A DNA stretch of 64,000 nucleotides from Mucilaginibacter agri (GTDB taxonomy: Bacteria > Bacteroidota > Bacteroidia > Sphingobacteriales > Sphingobacteriaceae), in contig NZ_WWEO01000043.1 of assembly GCF_009928685.1 (NCBI RefSeq), positions 372,001-436,000 of the forward strand, in the 5' to 3' direction. The notes under the pieces are model-generated. The model saw nothing but the letters and a program-made list of their open reading frames with translations, had not been told where the DNA came from and ran no database searches. Below, in pieces: positions 8,663-17,890 of the stretch. Within the stretch, counting starts at the first letter, position 1; every line of letters begins with the position of its first letter. The translations under genes were made by a program, and so were the position numbers.

Positions 8663-10690
8663 ATGAAATCTCAATCAAATAAATTATTTGAGCCTGCCCT
8701 GGTGCAGACTGCTTTAAAAGAATCTTTCATTAAGCTGGATCCCCGAATGATGATTCGCAACCCGGTGATGTTTACGGTGGAAATTGGTACGGTAATCATG
8801 ATCCCGGTTACGGTATACAGTTTCTCGCACCATGGTCAGGGTTCGGTGGCTTATAACTTCCTGATTCTACTTATCCTGTTTTTAACCGTATTGTTCGCCA
8901 ACTTTGCCGAAGCTATTGCGGAAGCGCGTGGTAAAGCCCAGGCAGATAGCCTCCGCAAAACTCGCGAGGAAACACCTGCTAAACTGGTTTTGGCAGATGG
9001 TACTATCGTAACCAAATCATCGAGCGAATTGCGCAAGGGAGATGTGTTCATTTGCGAAACAGGTGATACTATCCCAACAGATGGCGAGATTATTGAAGGT
9101 ATTGCTACTATAGATGAGTCAGCAATAACCGGTGAATCTGCTCCGGTTATCCGCGAGTCAGGCGGTGATAAATCGTCAGTTACCGGCGGTACAAAGGTGC
9201 TGTCAGACGAAATCAAGGTTTTGGTAACTACCCAACCGGGCGAAAGCTTTCTGGATAAAATGATTGCCCTGGTAGAAGGTGCATCGCGCCAAAAAACGCC
9301 TAATGAAATTGCCCTGACTATCCTGCTGGCAAGTTTTACCCTGGTATTCATCATTGTGTGTGTAACCTTAAAACCATTTGCAGATTACGCCAATACGCCG
9401 ATAACTATAGCCGCGCTGATCTCCCTGTTTGTGTGTTTGATTCCTACCACAATCGGCGGCTTGTTATCGGCCATTGGTATTGCGGGAATGGACAGGGCAT
9501 TGCGTGCCAACGTAATTACCAAATCCGGTAAAGCAGTTGAAACTGCAGGGGACATCGACGTGTTGCTGCTGGACAAAACCGGCACCATCACCATTGGTAA
9601 CCGTAAAGCCACTCAGTTTTGGCCAGCCAGTGCTGTTGCACCAGACGATCTGATCACAGCTTGCGTATTATCGTCATTAGCTGATGAAACACCGGAAGGT
9701 AAATCGATCATAGAACTGGCTTCTGCACACTTTAAGTTGCCCGAAGCTCCTGTTGGTTCTGAGTTTGTGAAATTTACTGCCGAAACCCGCTCAAGTGGCA
9801 TCAATACACCTCAGGGTTTGCGTATCCGTAAAGGTGCGTTCGACTCCATCCGCAACATTGCTCAAAAGGCAGGCAACCCATTTCCTGTAGAAGTGGAAGA
9901 GAGGGTGAAAACGATTTCTTCAAACGGTGGTACACCTCTGGTGGTTTCGCAAAACGAAAAGATCTTAGGCGTAATCGAATTGCAGGATATTATCAAGACC
10001 GGCATTTCCGAACGCTTTGAGCGCCTGCGCAAAATGGGTGTTAAAACCGTAATGGTAACCGGCGACAATCCGCTAACAGCCAAGTTTATTGCCGAAAAAG
10101 CTGGTGTTGACGATTTTATTGCCGAGGCTAAACCCGAAGACAAAATGAACTACATTAAGGCAGAACAGAATACCGGTAAGCTGGTAGCCATGATGGGCGA
10201 CGGAACTAACGACGCCCCCGCACTTGCCCAAGCCGATGTAGGTGTGGCGATGAATAGCGGTACCCAGGCTGCCAAAGAGGCCGGTAACATGGTGGACTTA
10301 GACAACGATCCAACTAAGCTGATTGAGATTGTAGAGATTGGTAAACAATTGCTGATTACCCGTGGTACGCTAACCACTTTTTCTATCGCTAACGACGTTG
10401 CCAAATACTTTGCCATTGTACCCGCACTGTTCGTGGCTTCTATACCAGCCCTACAAAGTATCAATATCATGAAATTGCATAGTCCCGAGTCGGCTATTTT
10501 ATCTGCAGTAATATTTAATGCTATCATTATCCCATTGCTGATTCCATTGGCATTGAAAGGTGTGGAGTACAAACCGATAGGGGCGAGTGCGCTACTTCGC
10601 CGCAACCTGATGCTGTATGGGGTGGGTGGTGTAATTGCACCGTTTATCGGCATCAAATTAATTGACCTTGCCGTAGGATTAATATTCTAA
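8663..10690 (+). CDS. kdpB: KdpB, catalytic P-type ATPase subunit
   Basis: A 675-aa P-type ATPase (type IA), close to E. coli KdpB in length. It contains the actuator-domain motif ITGES (156-160), the phosphorylation motif LLDKTGTIT with Asp304, and the hinge motif [20 protein letters not shown] near residue 505. It hydrolyses ATP and powers K+ entry through KdpA. The start is the ATG at 8663; the in-frame TTG at 8639 lies within the intergenic repeat and would add eight residues without family support. kdpC follows after 19 bp. Confidence 0.97.
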   Translation: MKSQSNKLFEPALVQTALKESFIKLDPRMMIRNPVMFTVEIGTVIMIPVTVYSFSHHGQGSVAYNFLILLILFLTVLFANFAEAIAEARGKAQADSLRKTREETPAKLVLADGTIVTKSSSELRKGDVFICETGDTIPTDGEIIEGIATIDESAITGESAPVIRESGGDKSSVTGGTKVLSDEIKVLVTTQPGESFLDKMIALVEGASRQKTPNEIALTILLASFTLVFIIVCVTLKPFADYANTPITIAALISLFVCLIPTTIGGLLSAIGIAGMDRALRANVITKSGKAVETAGDIDVLLLDKTGTITIGNRKATQFWPASAVAPDDLITACVLSSLADETPEGKSIIELASAHFKLPEAPVGSEFVKFTAETRSSGINTPQGLRIRKGAFDSIRNIAQKAGNPFPVEVEERVKTISSNGGTPLVVSQNEKILGVIELQDIIKTGISERFERLRKMGVKTVMVTGDNPLTAKFIAEKAGVDDFIAEAKPEDKMNYIKAEQNTGKLVAMMGDGTNDAPALAQADVGVAMNSGTQAAKEAGNMVDLDNDPTKLIEIVEIGKQLLITRGTLTTFSIANDVAKYFAIVPALFVASIPALQSINIMKLHSPESAILSAVIFNAIIIPLLIPLALKGVEYKPIGASALLRRNLMLYGVGGVIAPFIGIKLIDLAVGLIF

Positions 10691-10709
10691 TCGAATTAAA
10701 ATTAAGACA

Positions 10710-11273
10710 ATGAAAACTTTCATTATACCAGCCATCAGATTAACCATCGTATTAACAATTCTGCTGTGCGTAATTTATCCTTTAAGCATTATGCTTATCG
10801 GCAAAGCTTCGAAAGGTGCCGGTAATGGCGAAACCATAAGTGTAAATGGCAAAGTGGTTGGTTATGCCAACATTGGCCAAAGCTTTACCAAGCCTCAGTA
10901 TTTCTGGGGCAGGCCATCGGCTGTGGCTTATAATGCAGCAGGCTCGGCCGGCTCAAACAAAGGCCCAAGCAACCCTGACTATTTAAAGGATGTAAGCAAC
11001 CGCATTGACACCCTGCTTAAATATCATCCCTATTTAAAACGTAGTGATATTCCAGCCGATTTAGTAACCGCTTCGGGTAGTGGGTTAGATCCTGATATCT
11101 CTCCGGATGCGGCCAAAATTCAGATTAAGCGTGTGGCCGAATATCGCAAGCTGGATGAGCAAAAGGTAGCAGCATTGTTAAATAACCAAATCGAAAAACC
11201 GCTTTTGGGCATGTTTGGCCCAAGTAAGGTTAATGTGCTTAGACTAAACATAGCACTCGATCAGTTGAAATAA
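10710..11273 (+). CDS. kdpC: KdpC subunit of the K+-ATPase
   Basis: A 187-aa protein with one N-terminal membrane helix (about 8-29) and a periplasmic domain containing the family motifs GQSFTKPQYFWGRPSA and SGSGLDPDISPDAAKIQ. KdpC is needed for assembly and ATP affinity of the KdpFABC complex. The length matches the family (about 190). It lies 17 bp before the KdpD-like gene, so structural and sensory genes share a transcript. Confidence 0.95.
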   Translation: MKTFIIPAIRLTIVLTILLCVIYPLSIMLIGKASKGAGNGETISVNGKVVGYANIGQSFTKPQYFWGRPSAVAYNAAGSAGSNKGPSNPDYLKDVSNRIDTLLKYHPYLKRSDIPADLVTASGSGLDPDISPDAAKIQIKRVAEYRKLDEQKVAALLNNQIEKPLLGMFGPSKVNVLRLNIALDQLK

Positions 11274-11290
11274 AAATAGGTAGTCCTACC

Positions 11291-12418
11291 ATGGAAGAGC
11301 GGAGCGATAACACGGTAAAAACTTTCATCGACCTTGTTAAAAAGTCGAGAAGGGGTAAGTTTAAGATCTACATTGGCATGAGCGCCGGTGTGGGTAAAAC
11401 TTACCGTATGCTGCAGGAAGCGCATGCTTTATTACGCAACGGTATCGATATCCAAATTGGATATATTGAGACGCACAACCGCGCCGAAACTCATGCCTTG
11501 CTCAACGGCATTCCACTGATACCGCGCCGAAAAGTTTTTTACAAAGGCAAGGAATTAGAAGAAATGGATCTGCACGCTATTTTAAACCGCCACCCCGAAG
11601 TAGTTATTGTAGATGAACTGGCCCACACCAATATTGAGGGAAGCAAGAACTCCAAACGCTGGCAGGATGTATTGGATATTTTAGAAGCTGGCATCAGCGT
11701 AATCTCGGCGGTAAACATTCAACACCTGGAGAGTATGAACCAGGAGATTGAAGCCATAACCGGGATTACTATCGGCGAACGTATCCCCGATAAGGTACTG
11801 GAATTGACGGATGAGATCGTTAATATCGACCTTACCGCCGATGAATTGATAGATCGCCTGAAGGATGGTAAAATTTACGATAAAAGCAAAGTAAATATCG
11901 CTCTGCAAAACTTCTTCCAACCCGATAAAATTTTGCAACTGCGCGAACTGGCTCTGAAGGAAGTTGCTCATCATGTAGAGCGAAAGATAGATATAGAAAT
12001 TCCAAAGCAAATTAAATTGCGGGGCGAAAAATTTTTGGCCTGCATGTCTTCAAATCAAGAGACCGCCAGGGTGGTAATCCGCAAAACAGCGAGACTGGCT
12101 TCGTATTACCGGTCGCCTTGGGTGGTGTTGTATGTGCAGAGCAGCAGCGAAAGTGGAGATCGCATTAAGCTTGATAAGCAACGTCACCTTATCAATAATT
12201 TAAAACTAGCCACCGAGTTGGGAGCAGAGGTTGTAAAAGTTAAAAGCGATCAGATTACCCAAACAATTATTCAGGTTGCCGACGAACGCGAAATAACAAC
12301 CATTTGTATTGGTAAACCTCATTTAAATTTATTTCAGGTGATACTCCGAACGGCGATTTTTAACCAGTTGCTCAAGCATATCGCAGCAAAAGAAACCGAC
12401 TTAGTGATCCTATCTTAA
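11291..12418 (+). CDS. KdpD-like sensor protein lacking the histidine kinase
   Basis: A 375-aa protein matching only the cytoplasmic N-terminal part of KdpD (E. coli KdpD is 894 aa). The KdpD domain holds a Walker A-like loop GMSAGVGKT (29-37) and a Walker B-like VVIVDELAHTN (104-114). A universal-stress-protein domain fills about residues 250-375. The four-helix membrane domain, GAF, HisKA and ATPase domains are absent, and the frame ends cleanly, so this looks like a stable short form rather than a truncation. In full-length KdpD this region binds ATP or cyclic-di-AMP and adjusts kinase output. Here it probably acts on the separate kinase encoded 26 bp downstream; that is an inference. Confidence 0.88.
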   Translation: MEERSDNTVKTFIDLVKKSRRGKFKIYIGMSAGVGKTYRMLQEAHALLRNGIDIQIGYIETHNRAETHALLNGIPLIPRRKVFYKGKELEEMDLHAILNRHPEVVIVDELAHTNIEGSKNSKRWQDVLDILEAGISVISAVNIQHLESMNQEIEAITGITIGERIPDKVLELTDEIVNIDLTADELIDRLKDGKIYDKSKVNIALQNFFQPDKILQLRELALKEVAHHVERKIDIEIPKQIKLRGEKFLACMSSNQETARVVIRKTARLASYYRSPWVVLYVQSSSESGDRIKLDKQRHLINNLKLATELGAEVVKVKSDQITQTIIQVADEREITTICIGKPHLNLFQVILRTAIFNQLLKHIAAKETDLVILS

Positions 12419-12444
12419 AACCAATTATATTTATCCTTTAAGCC

Positions 12445-14211
12445 ATGAAAATTAAAAATAAACTCCGCCTCGGCTTCGGCTTTTTGTTCGTCGTCGTGAT
12501 GTTCTTCGGGGCCGTATCCATATTCTACATCCACCAGATCTCAGATAATGCCAAAGTTATTCTCAAAAATAATTACGAGTCGCTAAGCTTTGCACGCGAA
12601 ATGCGCACCGTATTAGATGAGAGCAAATTGCCATTGAACGGTGATGCCCGGTCGAAATTTGCCCATCAATTGCAGCTGCAACAAGCCAATATCACCGAAA
12701 AAGGTGAGGAAGCGGCAACGGCCTTCTTAAAGGCCGATTTTAACACGCTACAATCCGCTATTTCAACGCCCATTCAGCTAGACAGTGCCCAGTTTGACGC
12801 TCGCGCCCGGTTGCGCAAAATAGAACAGTTGAACATGCAGTCTATTGTACATAAAAATGAGCGGGCGCAGGCATCGGTAAAAGAAGCTACCATGTTTTTG
12901 GGTCTTGTTGGTGGTTTCACTTTCCTGATCTTGTTTAGCTTTAGTGTAAACTTCCCGGGTTTTATCGCTAACCCATTGCGCGAATTGATTGATGGTATCC
13001 GCGAAATCAGCGCCCGAAACTACAACCAGCATCTTAACTTTAATAAGCACGATGAGTTTGCCGAAGTGGCCTCAGCTTTTAATGATATGGCCGACCGGCT
13101 TAATGAGTGGGAAAATACCAACCTGGCCAAAGTGCTGTCGGAAAAGCAACGTATTGAAACTATTATTGAGCAAATGGACGATGCTATTATCGGTTTAAAT
13201 GAAAAACAAGAGATTCTGTTTATCAATACCGTTGCATCGAACATATTAAATATCAGCGAGAAAAAAATAGTAGGCCAGCCGGCTGAAAAGTTTACCGGAA
13301 GTAACGATCTGTTTAAATCAATACTGGCGAGTAACTCGGGTATACGTTCGTTTAAAATTGCGCTGGCAGGCAAAGAATCTTACTTTCAACTAGAGAGCCG
13401 GGAGATCGTAATACCTAACCTCGAGCCGCAACCGACAGATGGAATTATTGTAGCCAGCAAATCGGCGGGTAAGGTTTATATTTTGCGTAACATCACCGAG
13501 TTTAAAGAGAGGGACGAAGCTAAGACTAACTTTATCGCCACCATTTCGCATGAGTTGAAAACGCCGATCTCGTCTATAAAAATGAGCCTAAAATTGTTGA
13601 ATGACGGCAGGGTAGGCGAAACTAATGTACAGCAACAAGAATTACTGGCACATATAAAAGACGATAGCGAACGCCTGCTCAAAATAACCAGCGAATTGCT
13701 CGACCTTTCGCAGGTAGAGACCGGGAATATCCAGCTCAACTTTGTGGTGTCTGATCCTGTAGAGATTGTGGACTATGCCTTAAACTCCGTACGATTTAAC
13801 GCCGAGCAGAAAGGGATCACATTACAGGTTATTGCCCAACCCAACCGGTCAAAAGTGCATGCCGATATGGAAAAAACAGCCTGGGTGCTGGTAAACTTCC
13901 TTTCGAATGCATTGCGTTACAGCTCCGAAAAATCGAAAGTACAGATACAGTTAGCAGAAAAAAACAAGCAGGTGATCTTCACTGTAAAAGACTTTGGTAA
14001 GGGTATAGATGAGCAGTACCAAAAACGCCTGTTCGATCGCTATTTCCAGGTACCAACCGATGGTCAGAATAAATCCGGCTCGGGTCTTGGCCTCGCTATC
14101 TCCAAAGATTTTATAGAAGCCCAACAAGGAAAAATTTGGGTGGAAAGCGCAATTGGAGAAGGTAGCAGTTTTAGTTTTTCATTGCCGGCGCACCAAGAGA
14201 AGGTGTTGTAA
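12445..14211 (+). CDS. HAMP/PAS membrane histidine kinase of the kdp cluster
   Basis: A 588-aa sensor kinase. It has two membrane helices (about 10-30 and 150-172) flanking a helical sensor, a HAMP linker (about 173-226), a PAS domain (about 235-345), and a HisKA domain with phospho-acceptor His369 in FIATISHELKTP. The ATPase domain has N-box NFLSNALRYS, G1 DFGKGID and G2 GSGLGLAIS. It has no KdpD or Usp domain; those are supplied by the preceding gene. Its cluster position suggests that it phosphorylates the NtrC-type regulator at 5183 and with the KdpD-like protein forms a split K+ sensor. It could also answer a different signal. Confidence 0.88.
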   Translation: MKIKNKLRLGFGFLFVVVMFFGAVSIFYIHQISDNAKVILKNNYESLSFAREMRTVLDESKLPLNGDARSKFAHQLQLQQANITEKGEEAATAFLKADFNTLQSAISTPIQLDSAQFDARARLRKIEQLNMQSIVHKNERAQASVKEATMFLGLVGGFTFLILFSFSVNFPGFIANPLRELIDGIREISARNYNQHLNFNKHDEFAEVASAFNDMADRLNEWENTNLAKVLSEKQRIETIIEQMDDAIIGLNEKQEILFINTVASNILNISEKKIVGQPAEKFTGSNDLFKSILASNSGIRSFKIALAGKESYFQLESREIVIPNLEPQPTDGIIVASKSAGKVYILRNITEFKERDEAKTNFIATISHELKTPISSIKMSLKLLNDGRVGETNVQQQELLAHIKDDSERLLKITSELLDLSQVETGNIQLNFVVSDPVEIVDYALNSVRFNAEQKGITLQVIAQPNRSKVHADMEKTAWVLVNFLSNALRYSSEKSKVQIQLAEKNKQVIFTVKDFGKGIDEQYQKRLFDRYFQVPTDGQNKSGSGLGLAISKDFIEAQQGKIWVESAIGEGSSFSFSLPAHQEKVL

Positions 14212-14233
14212 AGTTTAATAAACCAATCTTCGT

Positions 14234-14321
14234 TGTCGTTCTGAACGTAGTGAAGAATCTTCTGCTACAGACCTGGCGGTTGTGTATATCGAAGAAGATT
14301 CTTCGCTGGCGCTCTGAATGA
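14234..14321. repeat. Intergenic inverted-repeat element (GTCATTCTGAACG family), copy A
   Basis: An 88-bp element with imperfect terminal inverted repeats. The left end GTCGTTCTGAACGTAGTGAA and the reverse complement of the right end (GTCATTCAGAGCGCCAGCGA) match at most positions. Related ends occur at 24738-24840 and 45044-45129. It lies between the convergent kinase and phytochrome genes and may also serve as a terminator. Confidence 0.75.
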
Positions 14322-14329
14322 CAAAGGAT

Positions 14330-16576
14330 TTATCTATTAAAGAACTCCACATAAAACGTAGAGCCTTTATTCAGTTCGCTATCAACCCAAATTTTGCCAC
14401 GGTGTTTATCAATAATGCGTTTTACTATTGATAAGCCTACTCCCGAGCCTTCAATATCTCGGGCATTATCCATGCGGTTAAACAATTCGAATACTTTAGG
14501 CAGATACTGAATATCAATACCAATTCCGTTATCGCTAATACTGTATACTACTCCCGTTTCGGTAGCCGTGCCTTCAATAGTTACTTTGGGTGAACCCGAT
14601 GGTATCGAATACTTAATAGCGTTACTGATAAGGTTTGCAAATACCTGGTTTATCATTACCGGGTCGCCGTGTATGGCAGGTGTTTTACCGATCTGTATAT
14701 CAATATCGGGCGAATTATAAGCCACCAGCAAATCTTTGATCAGTTCATCTATCACAGGCGCCATATCAATCTCTACAGCCTCAATTTCCGAGCGACCTAA
14801 TTTAGAGTAGCCAAGTACCTCATTGATCATGAGGTTCATTTTATCGGCACCCACTATAATGCGTTCCATAATTTGCTGGGCTCTAGGCTCCAGGTTGCCA
14901 TTACGCGTTAATATTTGCGAATAGCTTTTGATGGTAGAAAGCGGGTTCTTTAAATCGTGCGAAATGGTGTAACTAAAAGTGTCCAGCTCTTCATAAGCCA
15001 GCTTTAACTTTTCGTTAAGGGCACGGATTTCGCCGGCTTTTTGATTTATGGCATAGGTAATTTCCTCGCGCAGGCGTGCAGCAGATTTAATTTCTTCGTT
15101 GCTCCAGTTTTTTGAAGTACCCGAAACGGTTTGTGTCCATTCGGCAAACGAGTTACGCGGAGAGATATGCGTCAGACCATTGGCATTTAGCTCAACTGGT
15201 TTTTCGGGATTTCCCGCCCATTTTATAGTTTGTATCTGCTCTGGCTTAAACCATATCACGTACTCGTTCATTTCATGCGATAGCACAGATAGCATCAAAC
15301 CACTGGCAACATCTCTATAAGCTGCTGCTTGTGGATATACGCTTGCAAGATTATTAGTGTAGTGAAACGAGTCGCCGAGGTTGCCTTTAACCCAGGTTAA
15401 CAGATCCCTTAACTCATCATCATCCGGAGTTATCCCCAATTTAATGATGCTATTCTCGTAAACAACAATTGCCCCGTCGGCATCAACAGCATCTAACACG
15501 GTAACCTCCTGCTGTGTTAAAGCATCTTCAATACTCATGCTTTTGAGCAGGTATTTAGAAATCTGATCTACAGCGGATTTATAGCGTTGTGTGGTTTGTT
15601 GATTTTCTTCATCCTGACGGAACTCTAAGGCCGACGACAGGATCTGCCCAATAAGTTTGGATGATTCCCTCGATTTAAAGTCAATAAACCGCGGCGAATA
15701 ATTATGGCAGGCAATCAACCCCCATAATTCCTTTTTATAAATGAGCGAGATGCTGAAACTCGACCCCACCTCCATGTTTTTCAGATACTGAATATGGATT
15801 GGAGATACTGCCCGTAATTGCGAAGGTGTAAGATCTAACGGCTGTCCATTATCTGCCGAAGTAATAATTTTCGATGGCGTAGTGTGTACATCGGCAATTA
15901 AACGGGTTAGGTTTAATTTATACAACTCGCGAGCTTGTTTAGGGATGTCGGATGCCGGATAGTGCAACCCCATCCACGAATCGAGGTCGGCGTTTCTGGA
16001 CTCTGCAACAACCTCGCCATGTCCGTCTTCGGCAAAACGGTATATCATCACCCTGTCGTAATCGATAATCTGCTTAATCTGAGCAGCTGTATTATCCAAC
16101 AGGCGTTGTAAATTTTTATCAGCCAGCATCTCGGATACAGATCGGCCGATTATTTTCTGCAGATCTATATTGAGATCTGAGTCCGCCGGTTCAAACTCCA
16201 GCAAAAAGAATTGCTCGGTTGGGGATATGATCAGATAAAAGGGTTTCCCCTGCAAATCAATTGAAAAGGGATTAGTTTGATCAAAACTCTTGTTATGCTT
16301 GCCAAGCGTTATGAGTTGACAGATAAGATCTTTAGAGTCATTATTGGCAGTCAGTTGTTCAATATCGTTAATATGTTCGCCAAGCAAATTGGGCTTTATG
16401 CCGGGTATAAATGACGCAATATTATCGCTATGATAAGTGATAATGCAATCCTGATTAACTACTATTAAAAAACCATGCGATTGTATCTGTCCCGGTATAT
16501 GAATGGGTTCTTTATCGCAGTTACTTAGATCAACAGGCGTGTTTATAGGCATTGCATTAATTAAGAATGTAAACAA
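14330..16576 (-). CDS. Bacteriophytochrome histidine kinase
   Basis: A 748-aa photoreceptor kinase with the order PAS_2, GAF, PHY, HisKA, HATPase_c. The biliverdin-attachment cysteine of bacterial phytochromes is present near the N-terminus in VDLSNCDKEPIHIPGQIQ (Cys20 from the first Met, Cys12 if translation starts at MPINTP, position 16552). The GAF domain has the chromophore-pocket motif YPASDIPKQARELY. The kinase core has His in SYTISHDLKNPLSTIKSYSQ, then NLISNAIKYS, DNGIGID and GSGVGLSIV. It senses red/far-red light through covalently bound biliverdin. No heme oxygenase or response regulator is adjacent, so chromophore supply and output lie elsewhere. The gene is convergent with the kdp-cluster kinase. 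Confidence 0.93.
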   Translation of the reverse strand: MFTFLINAMPINTPVDLSNCDKEPIHIPGQIQSHGFLIVVNQDCIITYHSDNIASFIPGIKPNLLGEHINDIEQLTANNDSKDLICQLITLGKHNKSFDQTNPFSIDLQGKPFYLIISPTEQFFLLEFEPADSDLNIDLQKIIGRSVSEMLADKNLQRLLDNTAAQIKQIIDYDRVMIYRFAEDGHGEVVAESRNADLDSWMGLHYPASDIPKQARELYKLNLTRLIADVHTTPSKIITSADNGQPLDLTPSQLRAVSPIHIQYLKNMEVGSSFSISLIYKKELWGLIACHNYSPRFIDFKSRESSKLIGQILSSALEFRQDEENQQTTQRYKSAVDQISKYLLKSMSIEDALTQQEVTVLDAVDADGAIVVYENSIIKLGITPDDDELRDLLTWVKGNLGDSFHYTNNLASVYPQAAAYRDVASGLMLSVLSHEMNEYVIWFKPEQIQTIKWAGNPEKPVELNANGLTHISPRNSFAEWTQTVSGTSKNWSNEEIKSAARLREEITYAINQKAGEIRALNEKLKLAYEELDTFSYTISHDLKNPLSTIKSYSQILTRNGNLEPRAQQIMERIIVGADKMNLMINEVLGYSKLGRSEIEAVEIDMAPVIDELIKDLLVAYNSPDIDIQIGKTPAIHGDPVMINQVFANLISNAIKYSIPSGSPKVTIEGTATETGVVYSISDNGIGIDIQYLPKVFELFNRMDNARDIEGSGVGLSIVKRIIDKHRGKIWVDSELNKGSTFYVEFFNR

Positions 16577-16694
16577 ATATGATAAATAATTTCAAAGTTT
16601 GTTCAATGGTTAACGTAAACTGCGTGTGTTATATTTAAAACTAACAGGAGTATTGGCCAGCTTGTTTTAGTAAAAGTTGCAAGGGAGCTTATAC

Positions 16695-16728
16695 AAAAAA
16701 TGCATCCCGGCTCTCACCCCAGGATGCA
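16695..16728 (-). terminator. Terminator for the minus-strand small lipoprotein
   Basis: Read on the minus strand, TGCATCC (16728-16722) pairs with GGATGCA (16707-16701) around a 14-base loop and is followed by a T-run. It lies about 190 bp beyond the stop of the gene at 16917-17066. The 16577-16694 interval shows nothing else, apart from being upstream of the phytochrome. Confidence 0.6.
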
Positions 16729-16916
16729 CTACAATAGTTTGATAATATCTACTGTAATCTACTAAATCTCAGATCCCATGTTTAAAAGGATCCGACTTAG
16801 TAACTACAAAACGATGGCAATATTTTATAGAATGCTATCGCGACCGGCAAATTTTAATATAGAAGCGGTTTATCAGCGATATTGTTACAAATTGACGAGC
16901 TTAATTCGCCAAAGTT

Positions 16917-17066
16917 CTAATGTCCCGGATCTTGTTTGTGCTCATCATGCGGGAAACTGCTTCCGCGGTCGCTGCTGCGGCCATGGGGATCGCGGCTTAC
17001 AAAGCAGCTGCTTAATGAGCAACTGAATAATACAAGTAGTGTCAGGGAAAAAAATCTTGTTTTCAT
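16917..17066 (-). CDS. Small lipoprotein, paralogue of the gene at 17135-17287
   Basis: A 49-aa frame starting at the ATG complementary to 17064-17066. The product is a short signal peptide with a lipobox (LFSCSLSSC), then FVSRDPHGRSSDRGSS and a His/Asp-rich tail ending HDEHKQDPGH. The same plan, with the SLSSCxVxRDxHGRxxxDRG core, is found in the neighbouring 50-aa gene, so the two arose by tandem duplication. Acylation at the lipobox cysteine and envelope location are inferred. Function unknown. A longer frame on the other strand (16778-17026) is antisense to it and shows no family features. Confidence 0.65.
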   Translation of the reverse strand: MKTRFFSLTLLVLFSCSLSSCFVSRDPHGRSSDRGSSFPHDEHKQDPGH

Positions 17067-17107
17067 AGCATGTAGTATTTGCATAAAAATAAAGAATTAT
17101 AGCCATT

Positions 17108-17130
17108 AAAAAAGGAGCTCTCGCTCCTTA
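17108..17130 (-). terminator. Terminator for small lipoprotein gene
   Basis: On the minus strand AAGGAGC (17129-17123) pairs with GCTCCTT (17118-17112), followed by a T-run. It lies 5 bp beyond the stop of the gene at 17135. Confidence 0.8.
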
Positions 17131-17134
17131 AATA

Positions 17135-17287
17135 TTAGTGGTGATATCCGTCATAATGATGGTCATCATGGTGGTCATAACCTCTATCGGGTGGGCGACG
17201 GCCATGGTGATCGCGGTTTACAACACAGCTGCTCAACGAGCCCGCTAAACTTAGTAATAATGCAATGCTGAAAATTGTCTTTTTCAT
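17135..17287 (-). CDS. Small His/Asp-rich lipoprotein
   Basis: A 50-aa product. It has an N-terminal Lys-Lys then hydrophobic segment, a lipobox LAGSLSSC, the core VVNRDHHGRRPPDRG, and a tail of alternating His, Asp and Tyr (YDHHDDHHYDGYHH). The tail suggests metal binding, but no family is recognised. It has its own terminator and a paralogue immediately downstream (16917-17066). It is divergent from the lipoprotein at 17455, sharing a 167-bp intergenic region that contains an operator-like palindrome. Confidence 0.7.
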   Translation of the reverse strand: MKKTIFSIALLLSLAGSLSSCVVNRDHHGRRPPDRGYDHHDDHHYDGYHH

Positions 17288-17383
17288 GTTTTTCGTTATT
17301 AAGTAGTATATGGTTGAACATCTAATTTTAGAAAAAGATTAAAATGTCACGCTTTCGTTACCATAAAGTTTAAATATAAAACA

Positions 17384-17408
17384 ATGTACTATGTATTGCA
17401 TAGTACAT
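17384..17408. promoter_or_regulatory. Perfect 10-bp inverted repeat overlapping a -33 box (operator candidate)
   Basis: ATGTACTATG (17384-17393) and CATAGTACAT (17399-17408) are exact reverse complements with a 5-bp centre. The centre supplies the TTG of the -33 element for the downstream gene, so a dimeric repressor bound here would block polymerase. The ATGT...ACAT ends recall PadR-family operators; this assignment is a guess. Confidence 0.6.
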
Positions 17409-17426
17409 AAAAACATTTTATATTTG
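17396..17426 (+). promoter_or_regulatory. Bacteroidota-type promoter of the lipoprotein gene
   Basis: TTG at 17396-17398, 20 bp spacer, TATATTTG at 17419-17426 matches the -33/-7 consensus of the Bacteroidota primary sigma factor. The predicted transcript start is about 20 bp before the ATG at 17455. Confidence 0.7.
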
Positions 17427-17454
17427 ATTTTAAGAAACCATAAAACTTAAAGTG

Positions 17455-17814
17455 ATGAAAAAAATGAATTTGCTATTTATTGGTATCGCAGGCATAATAA
17501 GTCTCACCGCCTGTCACAACCGGAGCCACCGTGTTATTGCTATGAGCAATAACAATACATCGGTGCGGATAGAGTACGTTGGAGACGTTTTGTTTAATAA
17601 CGAACAAACGGGCATTGCGGCCATTTCGCCACACGGTTATGTTAAATATGAACGCGACGGACGAGATTTATTTGCTGAAAATCGGAAGGGCAAAATTTAT
17701 TACGAATTTAATGGTGACGATGACAAGCTTGACCTAAATACCAGCGAAAGGCAGTTTGTATCTGAGGCAGTTAAAGACATGGTTAAATACGGGCACAATA
17801 TTAAAGGCAGGTAG
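17455..17814 (+). CDS. Putative lipoprotein, unknown function
   Basis: A 119-aa product with a lipoprotein signal (MKKMNLLFIGIAGIISLTAC). It is followed by a small beta-rich domain (VRIEYVGDVLFNNEQTGIAA, then VKYERDGRDLFAEN and GKIYYEFNGDDDKLDL) and a helical C-terminus. The repeated strand-turn pattern suggests a beta-sheet envelope domain, but I cannot assign a family. The ATG at 17455 was chosen over the GTG immediately before it. It has its own promoter, with a palindromic operator over the -33 box, so expression is probably repressed until a signal appears. Confidence 0.75.
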   Translation: MKKMNLLFIGIAGIISLTACHNRSHRVIAMSNNNTSVRIEYVGDVLFNNEQTGIAAISPHGYVKYERDGRDLFAENRKGKIYYEFNGDDDKLDLNTSERQFVSEAVKDMVKYGHNIKGR

Positions 17815-17890
17815 GCGGCGTCATACTGCAGGTAAAAGGTAACATCTTTATATAATAGCTACATCCGTTTAAAGATTTACTATTATTGCT

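Noticed and set aside
16778-17026. An 82-aa open frame on the + strand
   Set aside because: It is antisense to the small lipoprotein at 16917-17066, which has a lipobox and a paralogue next door.
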